DNA of 64,000 bases from Plasmodiophora brassicae (taxonomy: Eukaryota > Endomyxa: Phytomyxea > Phytomyxea > Plasmodiophorida). The position numbers and the translations under genes were made by a program. Below, one piece after another: positions 30,966-41,210 of the stretch. The notes under the pieces were generated by a model. That model did not search any database. It was not told where the DNA came from and saw only the letters and a program-made list of their open reading frames with translations. The stretch lies in the NCBI GenBank assembly GCA_036867785.1, contig CP145411.1:62001-126000 (forward strand). The letters are read 5' to 3'. The first letter of the stretch is position 1, and each line of letters opens with the position of its first letter.

Positions 30966-32654
30966 TTAGAATAGGAATGTCTCGGCGTGGAAGTCGAACG
31001 TGACGGCGGCGTCCGAGTGGGAGGCGCTGTTAGCGGCGACGTCGCCGACGAGGCCCCCCGGGCCGCAGACGAGGACGGCGACGCGCTTGACGCCGGCGTC
31101 CGCGGCCAGCTGTCGCATGCGGGTGAAGATCTGTTGCCAGTCGGGGCGCCCGAACCGCAGGCATGGGTGCGAAGGTGAATACTGGCTGGGGTCGCGCACC
31201 CTGGTCATCTATAAGGACGGGCCCACGGTCAGCATCCGCCCTGTCAATATCATACCGCGCGATATCTAACGAAGAACTCGGAGTAGAGCGGGTCGCCGCC
31301 GATGGGGTTGTTGCTGTCGCAGTGCTCGGAGAGATTGTCAGGGCTGAACACCGCAGGCAACGCGGGGTCCTCTCGCATACTGGCCACCGAGCTGGGGTCA
31401 TTCGGGTAGAACGCGTCCATCATGTCGCGATCACGGACCGACCAGACGAACCAGATCTAATGGAAGCATGCCCCAATCAGATCGTCAGCGGGCACGCGGG
31501 CGAGAACGGCCCACCTTGTCAATTCGTCGGCCACGCTGACGTTGCGCCAGCAGTTCGTTCGTGATGGATTGCATGGGCGTGATACCGATGCCCCCGCTGA
31601 CGACCAGGAAGCAGGAGTAGGCGTCGCTGTCGATGTCGACAGAACAGTCGCCGTACGGGCCCTCGACGTAGGTGCGAATCGGGTTCGTCCAGGACTCGGC
31701 TTTGTTCGCCAGGGTTTTGGTCCAATCGCCCAGAACGCGAACGTGGATGCTGACATGCTGCTCGCTCGGAGCGCTGGATATGCTAAACGGGTGCCATTCC
31801 CAGATCGACAGTTCCGGGATCATCACGAACAGGTACTGCCCTGCGCGGTACTTGAGGTTCCCTTTGCTGAACCGCAGCCGTATGACCTGGCCCGGGAGAC
31901 GCTCGACGTAGCAATCCTTGCGACAGGTCGTCCTTTGCATGACCCGAATGCCGGCGTCGAAGACATAGAGCAGAAGACCAAAGATGACGTCTGTTCCTGG
32001 GTGCACGAACGCCAGCGCGACACACGCGACCATGAATACAACATGGAGGCGGTAGAACAGTTCAAACAGGTACCGTCGAATAGGGGCTTGCGCTGTTATT
32101 AGCAGAAACAGCATGACGAACTCGAGAAGCCACCCGGTGACCGCATCGGTGTCACTGAGGCCAATGCCGCCGGGCGCGCGCGTCTCGTCGGGGAAGCGGC
32201 GGTCAGGACGTCGGCCCCAGAAGTAGAAAATCAACCCGTGCGCGAACCCGATGACGATTGAGACTAGCGCGGACAGCTTGTGGTAGATCAGGGCGCGTTC
32301 GAAAGGGATGCCGGCTAGAAGGGCAAGAAGCGAATCCCGAGCGGACAGGAAATAGACGAACCCGAGCACGAGGACGGCCAGCGTCCCGGATGCGTTCAGA
32401 TCGTGGTTGACCACGTCCAGTGTGGACAGCAGCGTCGACAGTGTTACGCAGAGGCCGACGACCAGCACTTCCCCGACCGTGGTCCTGCCTGAAAGTAGTG
32501 GCCGGTGGAGTGGCCGGAACACGGTCCAGCGCGTCTTCAACGCCCGCCGGGCACTGTCACCAGACAGGAACGGTATCTTCGCAGATTCGTATGGGATCCA
32601 CTGGCCCTTGTCGGGTGGTTCAGGCTCCACATTGTCGTCTTCGACCGGCGGCAT
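30966..32654 (-). CDS. NADPH oxidase / ferric reductase-type flavocytochrome b
   Basis: Exons 32654-31515, 31456-31256 and 31208-30966 (introns 58 and 47 bases), 527 aa. The protein passes electrons from NADPH through FAD and two hemes across a membrane to O2 or Fe(III). The transmembrane core has two histidine pairs, each spaced by 13 residues: YHKLSALVSIVIGFAHG and LHVVFMVACVALAFVHP. FAD binding is HPFSISSAP; NADPH binding is GGIGITPMQS, the KIWFVWSVRDRD block and VCGPGGLV. The end HAETFLF is the usual Phe-terminal NOX/FRE tail (family: FHKE.F.F). There are no EF-hands or peroxidase domain. A soluble ~50-residue N-terminus is acidic. NOX and FRE subfamilies cannot be separated without a tree; the His spacing in the second pair (13, not 14) may lean to FRE or NOX4-like forms. 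Confidence 0.88.
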
Positions 32655-34357
32655 CTTTGCTGAACCGCAGCAGGAGCCTGTGGCCCGCACCCCAGTTAAG
32701 ATCAATGACCCGTACGTACGTACACGATCACAGATCAGCGATCGACCGGGAATCATATATTGGCCTCGAAACCACGTCGCCAACCCCAGACTCGCATCCA
32801 ATGTCATCCTGTCTCAACCGAAATACGTTCCGTTGTACTATGCTGTCAGTGAGGTCACCCGCAACGTCAGCATCTCCGATCAACAATGTTCGTGGTCATC
32901 AAACACGTTCTACGGTACCTCAATGTCACTCGAGATTACGGACCGTCCTATAACGTCGCGCGACGGTCGTCATGCTTGTACTCTCTACGTTTACTCTGAC
33001 TCCGACTGAGCTGGAGCAACCGACACTCGTCATTCTACCAGCCTCTACACTGTGTTCCCCAATGCATACCCTCTATCCTTCACGATGCAGAAGCAATGCT
33101 CGGCTCTCCTAACATCATCTGAAGCGGAAACGGTTGCTTCTCTCCGCCAACCTACCGACCTCTTCCTCGACAAAGAAGGAGCTATCGCATCGCGCCAACC
33201 CTGGGGGTGATATGACTCATATCGGCACGTCCATGGTTATGTGTACGACCGTCAGGTGATCTCAGGTGTGATCCGGGGGACAACTTAGCGGAGCTCTTCA
33301 CCAATGCGTCTTTGGGCGAATAAAGTTCGGAGAACCCAGGCAAAGGATAGCTGCGTTAGACACGAACCCTCAAGTGACGACACGTCGTAGCAGCCACAAG
33401 TAGCGAGCAGCACGGGCCCTGCCCAGCGAGATGCGTCCATGGGCTCTAATACGCGTACGAAGCCTTTCCAACTCTGTGTCTTCATTAAAAAGGAGGTCCC
33501 TGCTCATAATTTCCAGGGTTCCTTATGCTCGGTCGCCCGGCGAAGGCTCAGGGCGTCGCGGTGGAGTTCCTTGGATGTCCCGGGCAGTGCGGGCAAGACA
33601 ACGTACGACCCTGGAGAACGTCGCGAGGCTGTCCCTTGTGACGATATCTACTTGCCATTTTGCGGACAACGTCACTTTAGATGAGCTCGCCGCATCATCA
33701 ACGATAGACGTCGTAAGCTGTTGATCATCGCCCGATACCCAGCTGTTCGGACTTCGCCAGGATTCGTGATGTCTTCAAACCTGTCCTGTAGGCCGGAGGC
33801 AGGCACCGCGGACTCGTCCTCTTCGTCGTCGGCGCCGCCATTGTCACCTCGGCCTGCAGGTGCACGTCTAGACGACAACCGGTCGGCGGTCGCGCTCCAA
33901 CTGCGGTCGACACGATCTTCGACGCCGGCCATGTCGCATCGCCAGTGCAATCCCGGACGTCGCTCCGTGGCCGCTGGTCCGCGTTGCCCCACTCGGAGAC
34001 GACAGCTCATCCTGCGTCGACGATCCAGGCATTCGCCATGGCCAGCGGCGTATCGTCGCGGGGCGTTGGCGCCGGCGGTCGGCGGTGGCGCCGGCGTCGC
34101 CGACAAAAACAACGGCGCCAGCGCCGCGACATTGCTGAGGCGGAGCTATTCCTGAGCGCGTCCGACAGGAATAACGACGTCGCAGAGGAACTGCACCCCC
34201 TTTTCTGGCCGCAGGCATGCCGTACGCACTGCGCGGCGTCCTGGCTGGCAGGCAGGCCCTTGCCTGCGCCGGCGCCATTCCCAATGCGATATCCGTTCCG
34301 CGTCGTGCACCACCGTTGCTCCTCGTCTACGCCCGTGCCCAGCAGTGCCAGCCTGCA
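32655..34357. other. Long gene-poor stretch
   Basis: About 1.7 kb. The first kilobase (to ~33700) is clearly less GC-rich and has no protein-like frame. From ~33720 to 34150 GC-rich frames are open on both strands (minus 33725-33913 and 33672-34112, plus 33721-34155), but none has a domain or consistent splicing. A short gene here cannot be ruled out. Confidence 0.35.
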
Positions 34358-35160
34358 ATGTTCTTCCGTGGTCGAACCCGCTGGGGCGCCGTGCCATCAG
34401 TCGCCGTCCTGGTCGTCGTCAGCTTTGGCGTTTGCGTTGCGAAACCCTTCAATATCGACGACGCCCTTGTCTGCCTCGATCGGCTATCCGGCGACGACAC
34501 AACCAAGGCGTCGGTTGCTCAGCAAGTTCGGGCCCTTATTAAGGAGACCGGCGACGGCCGCCTTGATAACGTCCACTACACGATCTATTCACAGGGGACT
34601 TATGACGACATCACGCACCACGTCAACATTCTGATGTACGCTGTATTGACGGGCAAAACGTGGCTGGTCGAGTTGCTGACGCATGTACCTGGAATCGACG
34701 TCGATCAAGTCCATCCTGGATTCAATTTCACGCCGCTTCACATGGCAGCAGCTCTGTCATCTAAACCAATGGTCGATCTGCTCAAGCCCCTGCATCGAGA
34801 GGCGCCGTCCTCGTCGTCCTGCTTGCCCTGATTGGCGATATACGGCGGAAGTGACGGCCTCTGCATCTATGCAGAACGCCTACCAAAGCAATACACACAC
34901 CGTTCGACGTTATATATCCCCCAGCCAGGCGCGCAAACTATTGTGGGATAATGTGCTTGCTGCCGCTTGGTCAAGCAGTCGCCGGCTCTGGGATTGCAAT
35001 AAAGGCAGCAGCGTTCGACGCGCTTGGTCTGCAGGACGGGCAGACGCCGCGCGACAAGCTGCCAGGAGATCGGTCGGTTCCGAACGTCGCAATTGTCGCG
35101 TTTCTGCAATCAGCTGCATCATTATGGGCATTACTACTGTTAGAAATGCGCCTGTGTTAA
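34358..35160 (+). CDS. Ankyrin-repeat protein with signal peptide
   Basis: Starts at ATG 34358 with MFFRGRTRWGAVPSVAVLVV.., a signal peptide ending near VCVAKP. The next ~110 residues hold a predicted helical unit (FNIDDALVCLDRLSGDDTTK) and ankyrin repeats. The clearest are VNILMYAVLTGKTWLVELL and FNFTPLHMAAALSSKPMVDLL (consensus TPLH.Aa..g....v..LL). The frame then fails at ~34800. A second ankyrin-like stretch, DGQTPRDKL .. VPNVAIVAFLQSA, is open to 35160 in another frame, so at least one intron lies between. I could not fix the splice sites. Secreted or luminal ankyrin proteins are unusual. The end coordinate is provisional. Confidence 0.5.
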
Positions 35161-37016
35161 AGACATGGGTATGGTCCAAGTGTGTAGGAACGCGACGCGT
35201 CGTACACCGGCGCTCGCCCAGATTGCGCGTCCCTGTCGGCGGTGTTAAGAATTTGAACACTAATTTCTATAAGCAGAGAGCGCAGCACGTAATGGGAACG
35301 CCGTCATCAAGCGTCTAGTAAATGTCGGCCGGTTTCTTCACCCATGCATATAGCCTGGCTTGGGGGCAGAACACCATAAGCAATTAATAACAAGAGTTCT
35401 GCTCGTCCGGTGCGTCGTCAGCGGGTCCTAGCTAGCTACTGGGCAGACAGAGCATGTCGGCAAGCCCTATGGGGCCTGCATAACCACGGTTGTCGAAGAG
35501 ACCGACGGAGCTCTTCCGTTGACGAAGTACGATAGTTCAGCGGCCGGTGAACGAAACGGGAGACGCGCCAGCATCGAACGCGGACCATTCTTCATCTCGG
35601 GGCGGAAACGTCTTCCCGATACTATGCCGATCGCGACATGCCAGAGCTGACTTTCGACCATGGCGTGCGACCTGTGCTTGCGTCCTAGTCAAGCACGACG
35701 CCGGACGCTGTGATCGACATGTCTAAGGCAGACTATGTGCCTGTCGGAGAGCCGTTCATTATGTAAACGCAGATCGGCGGGGCTGTTGAAGCGATCTGCT
35801 CAAGTGCTGGAGCTTGCGTTCGCGATGCCGGCGACGAGGAACTCATAGGCGCGTGCGCTCATGACGCGGTTACGATCAGGTTCATCTCAGCCTGCTTTTC
35901 GTTCCCGCCTTGACAGTGTAATGAATCCGACTCATGTTACAGATTGAGATATTGAAGAGCGCTCACGACCACTCATCATCTGCGGCAGCGACGTCTGCAG
36001 GGTCTTCAACCGACGAGACCACGAGGCCTTTCGGCGATCCAGCGCCACCATCAGGACGCCGAACAGCAATTTGTCTCCACGATTCGCCGGGAGTCATCTG
36101 CTGCAGGACCGGGTGCCGCAGGCGCGGGGCGCCATGTCGGATCGCGCCTGGCATGCAGCAGCTTACTTGGATCGGGCGCTGACCCTGCTCCTGGCGCTGA
36201 TACAATCAGTGACCCAATAGGGGCGAACGCAGGTGGGGCATGTGGAACAGGCGGGGCGACACAGGGGCAGCAGGGGTAGCGCTGGAACGGCGGAGACAAC
36301 GGGGGCAGCAGGAACAACTGGAACGGCGCCGGGGGCCACGGGAGCAAGCAGGACGATCGACGAGGGAGTGCCACCTGACGTTGCAGGCAAGAGCGGACGG
36401 GGACCTTGACGCACGTCGAACCATTGGTGGCCGCTGGGATCGCGGGACCGGCGGGCACGCAACGTCGCCGACCCCATGCTGCATTGGACACGACGTTTGC
36501 ATCAGCGAGTGGGAACGCTCGCGAGCATACCGTCTTACCAGGATAGGCGTCTCGGGCGACCAAACCGACGTTATGACGGTCAACCGGAGCGGGAAGCCTT
36601 ATACAGCGTTCCAATCGGCCGGTCGGCAGTGCGCTCGGAGAGTATCTCGGGCCGGAACACGACAATGGCTTGCTGTTGGGCGCCGTTAACAATGCCGGAG
36701 ACCTGCAGGGCAGTTCCCCAGAGAGGACGGTCGCGGTCAGCGGGCGTCCAGCAGCACGCTGGGTGGACAGGGACGGCCGGTGCCAGCGCGGCGGCACCGG
36801 CCGGCGTCGTTGCGTCACAGGTGAGCATCTCAGGGGCAGAAGGCAGGACTGACGACGTGCGAGTATGGTCTGCCGCATGCCCTCTGCCTTCACGGCCACC
36901 GATTCTGATGCGTTGTGGCGACGACCCAAATACGTTATTCTCGTAGCCTGTTTGGAGATGCACTAGGCGAAATAGAGTAATGGCAGAGCGCGTGGTGTAA
37001 TTCATTCGTCAGCAGA
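35161..37016. other. Unresolved stretch with Gly/Ala/Thr-rich coding-like DNA
   Basis: 35161-35930 shows nothing. From ~35960 to 36410 a plus-strand reading gives Ala/Gly/Pro/Thr-rich peptide (SSAAATSAGSSTDETTRPFG, GGACGTGGATQGQQG, GTAETTGAAGTTGTAPGATG) broken by frame changes. A similar A/G-rich patch lies at ~36720-36850. The minus strand reads as Pro/Val/Ala-rich. This could be a poorly conserved secreted low-complexity protein with short introns, or simple repeat DNA. No start or domain could be set. Confidence 0.3.
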
Positions 37017-37901
37017 TCAGCAGATCGTGCAGCAAGTGCCCTTGGCATCGCGCTTAGGGACCCTGTTGTACTGAGGGACATCGACTCGCCCTTCATCGAG
37101 CTGGTCTAACCAAGGCTGAATCGGTCCAGCCAACGCTTTCGCGATGTAATCACCTTTCGAAAACTTGAACGACTTTCCTTGCTTTGACCGGATTTGCTCT
37201 AACTCTGTCATATAATCGTCGGTCACGTCGACTCGAGTCAACCGATCCATCCCGTCCAGGTACGCCACAGCAGCCCGATTGTCGGTGCACGCCAAGATCG
37301 ACACATACACGTTTTCCGGCAAGCTCGCGATCCGCTGGTGGAATGCAGATTTGCCGTCGGAGGGTTGGCCATCGGTCGCAATAACCAGCAGAACCTTTTG
37401 CTTCTTGCTCTCAAGGGGGTCAATCTTCTCGCGCCTGATCCTATCAACAGTGCTAACCAAAGGTGTTCCCCCGATTGGATCCTTCTTGAACGCCTTCTCC
37501 AGGTCACTTGCGCAGGTCACTCCCGGCAATGTCGGGCGATTCAGGAAATAAACGTCGATGCCGTTATCGTCAAACAGGGCGCCAAAGTCGACAATCAATT
37601 TAACGGTGTCCCGTAGCTCGTCCCAGCGCGTCATCTTGTTGCCCATGTCGTCGACTACGTCTTTACTAAGCATGGACTCCGAATCGTCGCAGAGGACGAT
37701 GATCTCAAATCCGCCCAACGCATACATCGCAGAACGGAAGTTGCTTCTGATACCCAGCTCCTCTGCCCAGGACTCGAATACAGCCAGCTTCTCCGTTCGG
37801 TCACAGGACGTTTCTCCACCACTTGCACGTATGCATACCGGCGACCAAATCATCAAGGATAGCATTGAGAGCAGCAGCGGCATCGAGATCGGACTTGGCA
37901 T
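37017..37901 (-). CDS. von Willebrand factor A (vWA) domain protein
   Basis: 294 aa from ATG 37901 to the stop at 37017. The vWA fold is plain: FEIIVLCDDSESM gives the MIDAS D-x-S-x-S, TRWDELRDTVKLIVDFGALF the following helix, GGTPLVSTVDRI the MIDAS Thr, and KVLLVIATDGQPSDG the MIDAS Asp loop; NVYVSILACTDNRAAVAYLD is the next strand-helix. vWA domains bind metal-dependent protein partners. The C-terminus ends GTCCTIC, a Cys-rich tail that could be lipidated (inference). The first ~30 residues look like a signal peptide (MPLLLSMLSLMIWS). The same DNA in another frame also reads protein-like (GKTPFSACLSANEH .. SDLDAAAALNAILDDLV, ankyrin-like), so a spliced 5' exon ahead of ~37800 is an alternative start. 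Confidence 0.75.
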   Translation of the reverse strand: MPSPISMPLLLSMLSLMIWSPVCIRASGGETSCDRTEKLAVFESWAEELGIRSNFRSAMYALGGFEIIVLCDDSESMLSKDVVDDMGNKMTRWDELRDTVKLIVDFGALFDDNGIDVYFLNRPTLPGVTCASDLEKAFKKDPIGGTPLVSTVDRIRREKIDPLESKKQKVLLVIATDGQPSDGKSAFHQRIASLPENVYVSILACTDNRAAVAYLDGMDRLTRVDVTDDYMTELEQIRSKQGKSFKFSKGDYIAKALAGPIQPWLDQLDEGRVDVPQYNRVPKRDAKGTCCTIC

Positions 37902-39021
37902 GACTGAACACGTGGGGCTCTACGTAGGTAGACTTGTAGTGCTCGTTCGCAGAGAGGCAGGCGCTGAATGGCGTCTTGCCGCGGCGACGCAGTCCGTGGC
38001 CTGTGCGCGCAGGCCGGTCCAGAGCCGCGCGGCCGCGCCCTAAACGCACAGCGTGAGAGCCCCATGGCCCATGGGCCATGGCCATAGCCCATAAACTGCG
38101 AGAGAGGCTGGCGCGTCTGTCTGTGGATGGTGCGTAACGAGTGGCGACTGAGGAGGGCCCACGGCTTGACGAGGCCGAACCTCTCTCGCATGTGCAGAAA
38201 GAAAACCAGACCTGTTCCCCGAAACTTACAGCGCGGACGCTTGTAGGGTTGTTGTACTGCGCCCTCGTCATTCCGCTCATGCCATGCCATGGTAACCCTA
38301 TTTGTCTAACATCCATAGGTGTGCATGATGCGTCGCTTCATTCCGTATGTGTCAGAGGCAGGAGTGGGAAGGCTGAGGCGGTGAATAGAACGGAGACGAG
38401 GCAATTAAAACGTATAATGTCCTGTAATCCGGTATGAATTAACGTCTGGAACAGCAGATGTGGGTCCGGACCTACGCGTACGTACACCTCATTTTTCCTT
38501 TCAGGGCCAGGTCGTGGCTTGTCTGGCTCACTTACTGTGGAAGTCCCGGATCAACGTACGAAGTGTCGGTGTATACGCCCCGAGTTTGCGAGCCCACGAT
38601 CACTCCGTTGTCGGGTAAACCACTCAGTCCACCAGGTACGTAGCAGCAACTGTCGTCTGTAGAATCGCGAATCCAGGATGCCTTTGACAACACGTAACTG
38701 GGAGTAAGTCTCAAGGGCTTGACGCGTCCAACGGACGTCGCACGTAGTCGGATAGCGAGCCGCCGCGTTACAGAACTGGACCTGCTGCGGCGGCAATGCT
38801 GTCCCGGCGAGTGTACGACAAATGACACAGCAAAGTACGTAGAGGACCACACCCGGCCGGCACAGCGTCGAACTGTGCCATGATGGCAACCAAACAGCGC
38901 GCAGTGATCGGCGAGGCGAGCACTCTATGCGGCTGTATACCGTACTCAGTATTGAATTATGGGGCATTACGAACATGAACACAAGACGTGGGCATTGTGG
39001 GTTGCTGCCACTCGCCGGCGT
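37902..39021. other. Gene-poor stretch with palindromic CCATGG cluster
   Basis: 37902-38040 may be an upstream exon of the vWA gene. 38061-38092 is a cluster of overlapping palindromes. From 38100 to 39000 composition is mixed and no conserved gene is seen; minus-strand frames at 38532-38982 are open but anonymous. Confidence 0.35.
38061..38092. repeat. Overlapping palindromes around CCATGG/GGCC
   Basis: Short arrays CCCATGGCCC, ATGGGCCATGG, CCATAGCCCAT follow each other. GGCCCATGGGCC is a perfect 12-base palindrome within it. Could form a cruciform or be a micro-repeat expansion. Confidence 0.5.
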
Positions 39022-40917
39022 CTACAGCCATTTGTCGAGCGTGGAGGCCAGCTCTTTCTGCGTGAACGGTTTCGCCAGGATATCGTTCATGCCGGACCGG
39101 AGGCACATCTCGCGTTCGTCGTGCATGGCGCTGGCCGTCATGGCGATAACCGGAACGGCTGTGACGTTGCTGGCCGATCGGGATTCGATCTCGCGCAGGG
39201 CGACGGTGGCGCCGTAGCCGTCGAGCTCCGGCATCTGGCAGTCCATCAGGATGAGGTCAACAGAACCCAATGCCTTGAACTTTGATAGGGCATCCTGCCC
39301 GTTGATGGCCAAGTGCACGTTCCGGTAGCCGAGCGTGGACAGCTGCCTGGGCACCAACTGCCGAATCACCGAGCTGTCGTCGACCACGAGGATGACCTTC
39401 TCCCCGGCCTTGGCCGCCTTGCCAGCGCCGAAGCCGGCACCCGGCTCGACGGCCCCTGTTGCTGCAACGCCATCGCCGGCTTGATCGACGACGCCGAACG
39501 GTACTTCAACCCAGAAGATGGATCCCTGACCGAGAGTGCTGTTGACGCCGATCTGGCCGTTCATCAGCTCCACCAGCGACTTGACGATGTGGAGCCCCAG
39601 GCCCGTGCCGCCGTATATCCTCGTATCCGACGAGTCCACCTGGGAGAACGGCTCGAACAGTCGCGTCATATGTGAATCGGCGATCCCGATGCCGCTGTCA
39701 ATGACTTCGAATCGAGTGCGGACGACGCCACCGTCTGATCGGTCGGGTCGGTCGGCCCGACCGACCCGCAGCGTCACACCCCCGGTGGGCGTGAATTTGA
39801 TTGCGTTGCTGAGCAGGTTCGCCAGGATCTGACGCAGGCGCCTCGGGTCACCGAGCACCAGGGCGGGTACGTGATCGTCGACGGCGACGCGCAACTGAAG
39901 GGATTTCAGGTTCGCCGGCTCCTGCAGCAGGCGCTCGCAAGACTGGACCACGTGGCGCACCTGGAACGGGATGTGCTCGGGGACGAGCTTCCCCGCCTCC
40001 AGCTTGGACATGTCGAGAATATCGTTGACCAGGGCGAGAAGGACGCGCGCGGAATCGCTGATCTGGTCGACCAGTTTGTCCTGATCGCCAGACAGGGGCG
40101 TCGCCGTGAGCAGGTCGGTGAACCCGATGATGCCTGTCAGCGGCGTGCGCAACTCGTGGCTGACGGTCGCGACGAACGCCGACTTGACGTTGGACGCGGT
40201 GGAAGCCCGAATGGCTTGGTCGCGTGCCTCAACCAGCTCCGTGTTCATCTTCTCCAGCTCCTGCGCTTGCCGCTGGACCTGCCTGGCGCGTTGCACCACC
40301 TCCCATTCCATGCGACGAACCGCGTCCTCGGCCCCGACGCGTCGTTCCCGCTCCACTTCGAGACAGGCATCACGATCGCGGGCGGCGACCAGCTCGGTGA
40401 CGTCTTCGACGCGATGGATGATGTACTTGAGATCTTGCGTGCCTGGATCCAGGACCGGGGAATTCACCGGGCTCCAATACCTCAGCTGGAACCCGCCGCC
40501 GGGGCTCCGGACCGGGTATCTCTGCACAGCCATCGCATGCGCTGTCCGATGCTTCAGGACGTGCTCCAGCGACGAGCCCAGGTTGTGGACGCCCGTGGCA
40601 GACGGGTCGCTGGGGTTGTCGGGGAACACGTCGAACATATGCCGCCCCGCGATCTCTTCCCGGCGCGTCATCGTAGCCTCCAGGTACGCATCGCTGCTCG
40701 CAACGATATACAGGTTTGGGTCGAGGACGAGGCACATGGCGGGAAGGGCCTCGAACACAAGCCTAAAGTCGACTGGCGCAGGCGTCATGTCCGGTTCGGC
40801 CCGCCTGGTGCTTGGGCCGGCCGCCAATCTACAAACGGAACGTCCAGATCCCAACACGCCGACGACTAGTGTGGGCGTTAGCATGAGCAGACATGTCGGC
40901 AAAGACAACGGCGCCAT
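39022..40917 (-). CDS. Hybrid histidine kinase (PAS - HisKA - HATPase - receiver)
   Basis: Single exon, 631 aa from ATG 40917. The frame is open further, but that would run into the neighbouring gene. Residues ~50-180 are a PAS/PAC sensor (FEALPAMCLVLDPNLYIVAS .. YIIHRVEDVTE). A coil (~185-240) leads to HisKA with the phospho-acceptor His254 in SHELRTPLTGIIGF. HATPase boxes follow: N box LLSNAIKFTPTGG, G1 DSGIGIA, F box LFEPFSQVD, G2 GGTGLGLHIV. The receiver starts VILVVDDSSVIRQL and has LILMDCQMPELDGYG with the phospho-Asp, and the Lys in LAKPFTQKEL. It would autophosphorylate and relay through an HPt partner. The N-terminal hydrophobic patch may be a membrane anchor; starting at Met44 would give a soluble PAS kinase. 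Intronless and compact. Confidence 0.9.
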   Translation of the reverse strand: MAPLSLPTCLLMLTPTLVVGVLGSGRSVCRLAAGPSTRRAEPDMTPAPVDFRLVFEALPAMCLVLDPNLYIVASSDAYLEATMTRREEIAGRHMFDVFPDNPSDPSATGVHNLGSSLEHVLKHRTAHAMAVQRYPVRSPGGGFQLRYWSPVNSPVLDPGTQDLKYIIHRVEDVTELVAARDRDACLEVERERRVGAEDAVRRMEWEVVQRARQVQRQAQELEKMNTELVEARDQAIRASTASNVKSAFVATVSHELRTPLTGIIGFTDLLTATPLSGDQDKLVDQISDSARVLLALVNDILDMSKLEAGKLVPEHIPFQVRHVVQSCERLLQEPANLKSLQLRVAVDDHVPALVLGDPRRLRQILANLLSNAIKFTPTGGVTLRVGRADRPDRSDGGVVRTRFEVIDSGIGIADSHMTRLFEPFSQVDSSDTRIYGGTGLGLHIVKSLVELMNGQIGVNSTLGQGSIFWVEVPFGVVDQAGDGVAATGAVEPGAGFGAGKAAKAGEKVILVVDDSSVIRQLVPRQLSTLGYRNVHLAINGQDALSKFKALGSVDLILMDCQMPELDGYGATVALREIESRSASNVTAVPVIAMTASAMHDEREMCLRSGMNDILAKPFTQKELASTLDKWL

Positions 40918-41210
40918 CCGTCGTGCAGCTGCTCCCTCGTCCGATCCGATGTCCCCCCCGCGGCGTCCGGCGGGTTTCCTAGCTGTGAAGCCTGCCAACC
41001 AGTGGCGCCGTTCGTCGACACATGCGCCGTACGCGGGAACCAAGGTCGACCCCGGGCCGGACTCGGCGACCTCTGTGCGGCGGTGGTGGCACACGTTGCC
41101 CCATTTCGACAGGCCCGTCCACCGAACTTTCAGGGGGCCGGCACAGAGGGCGCGTTCGTGCAACAGCAATGGGGCGGGCGCGGGACCATGCCACACCCCC
41201 GGATGGTGGT

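Noticed and set aside
33000-38900. Retroelement or virus-derived insertion in the gene-poor, less GC-rich region
   Set aside because: No reverse transcriptase, integrase, capsid-like motif or long terminal repeat was recognised; composition alone is not enough.
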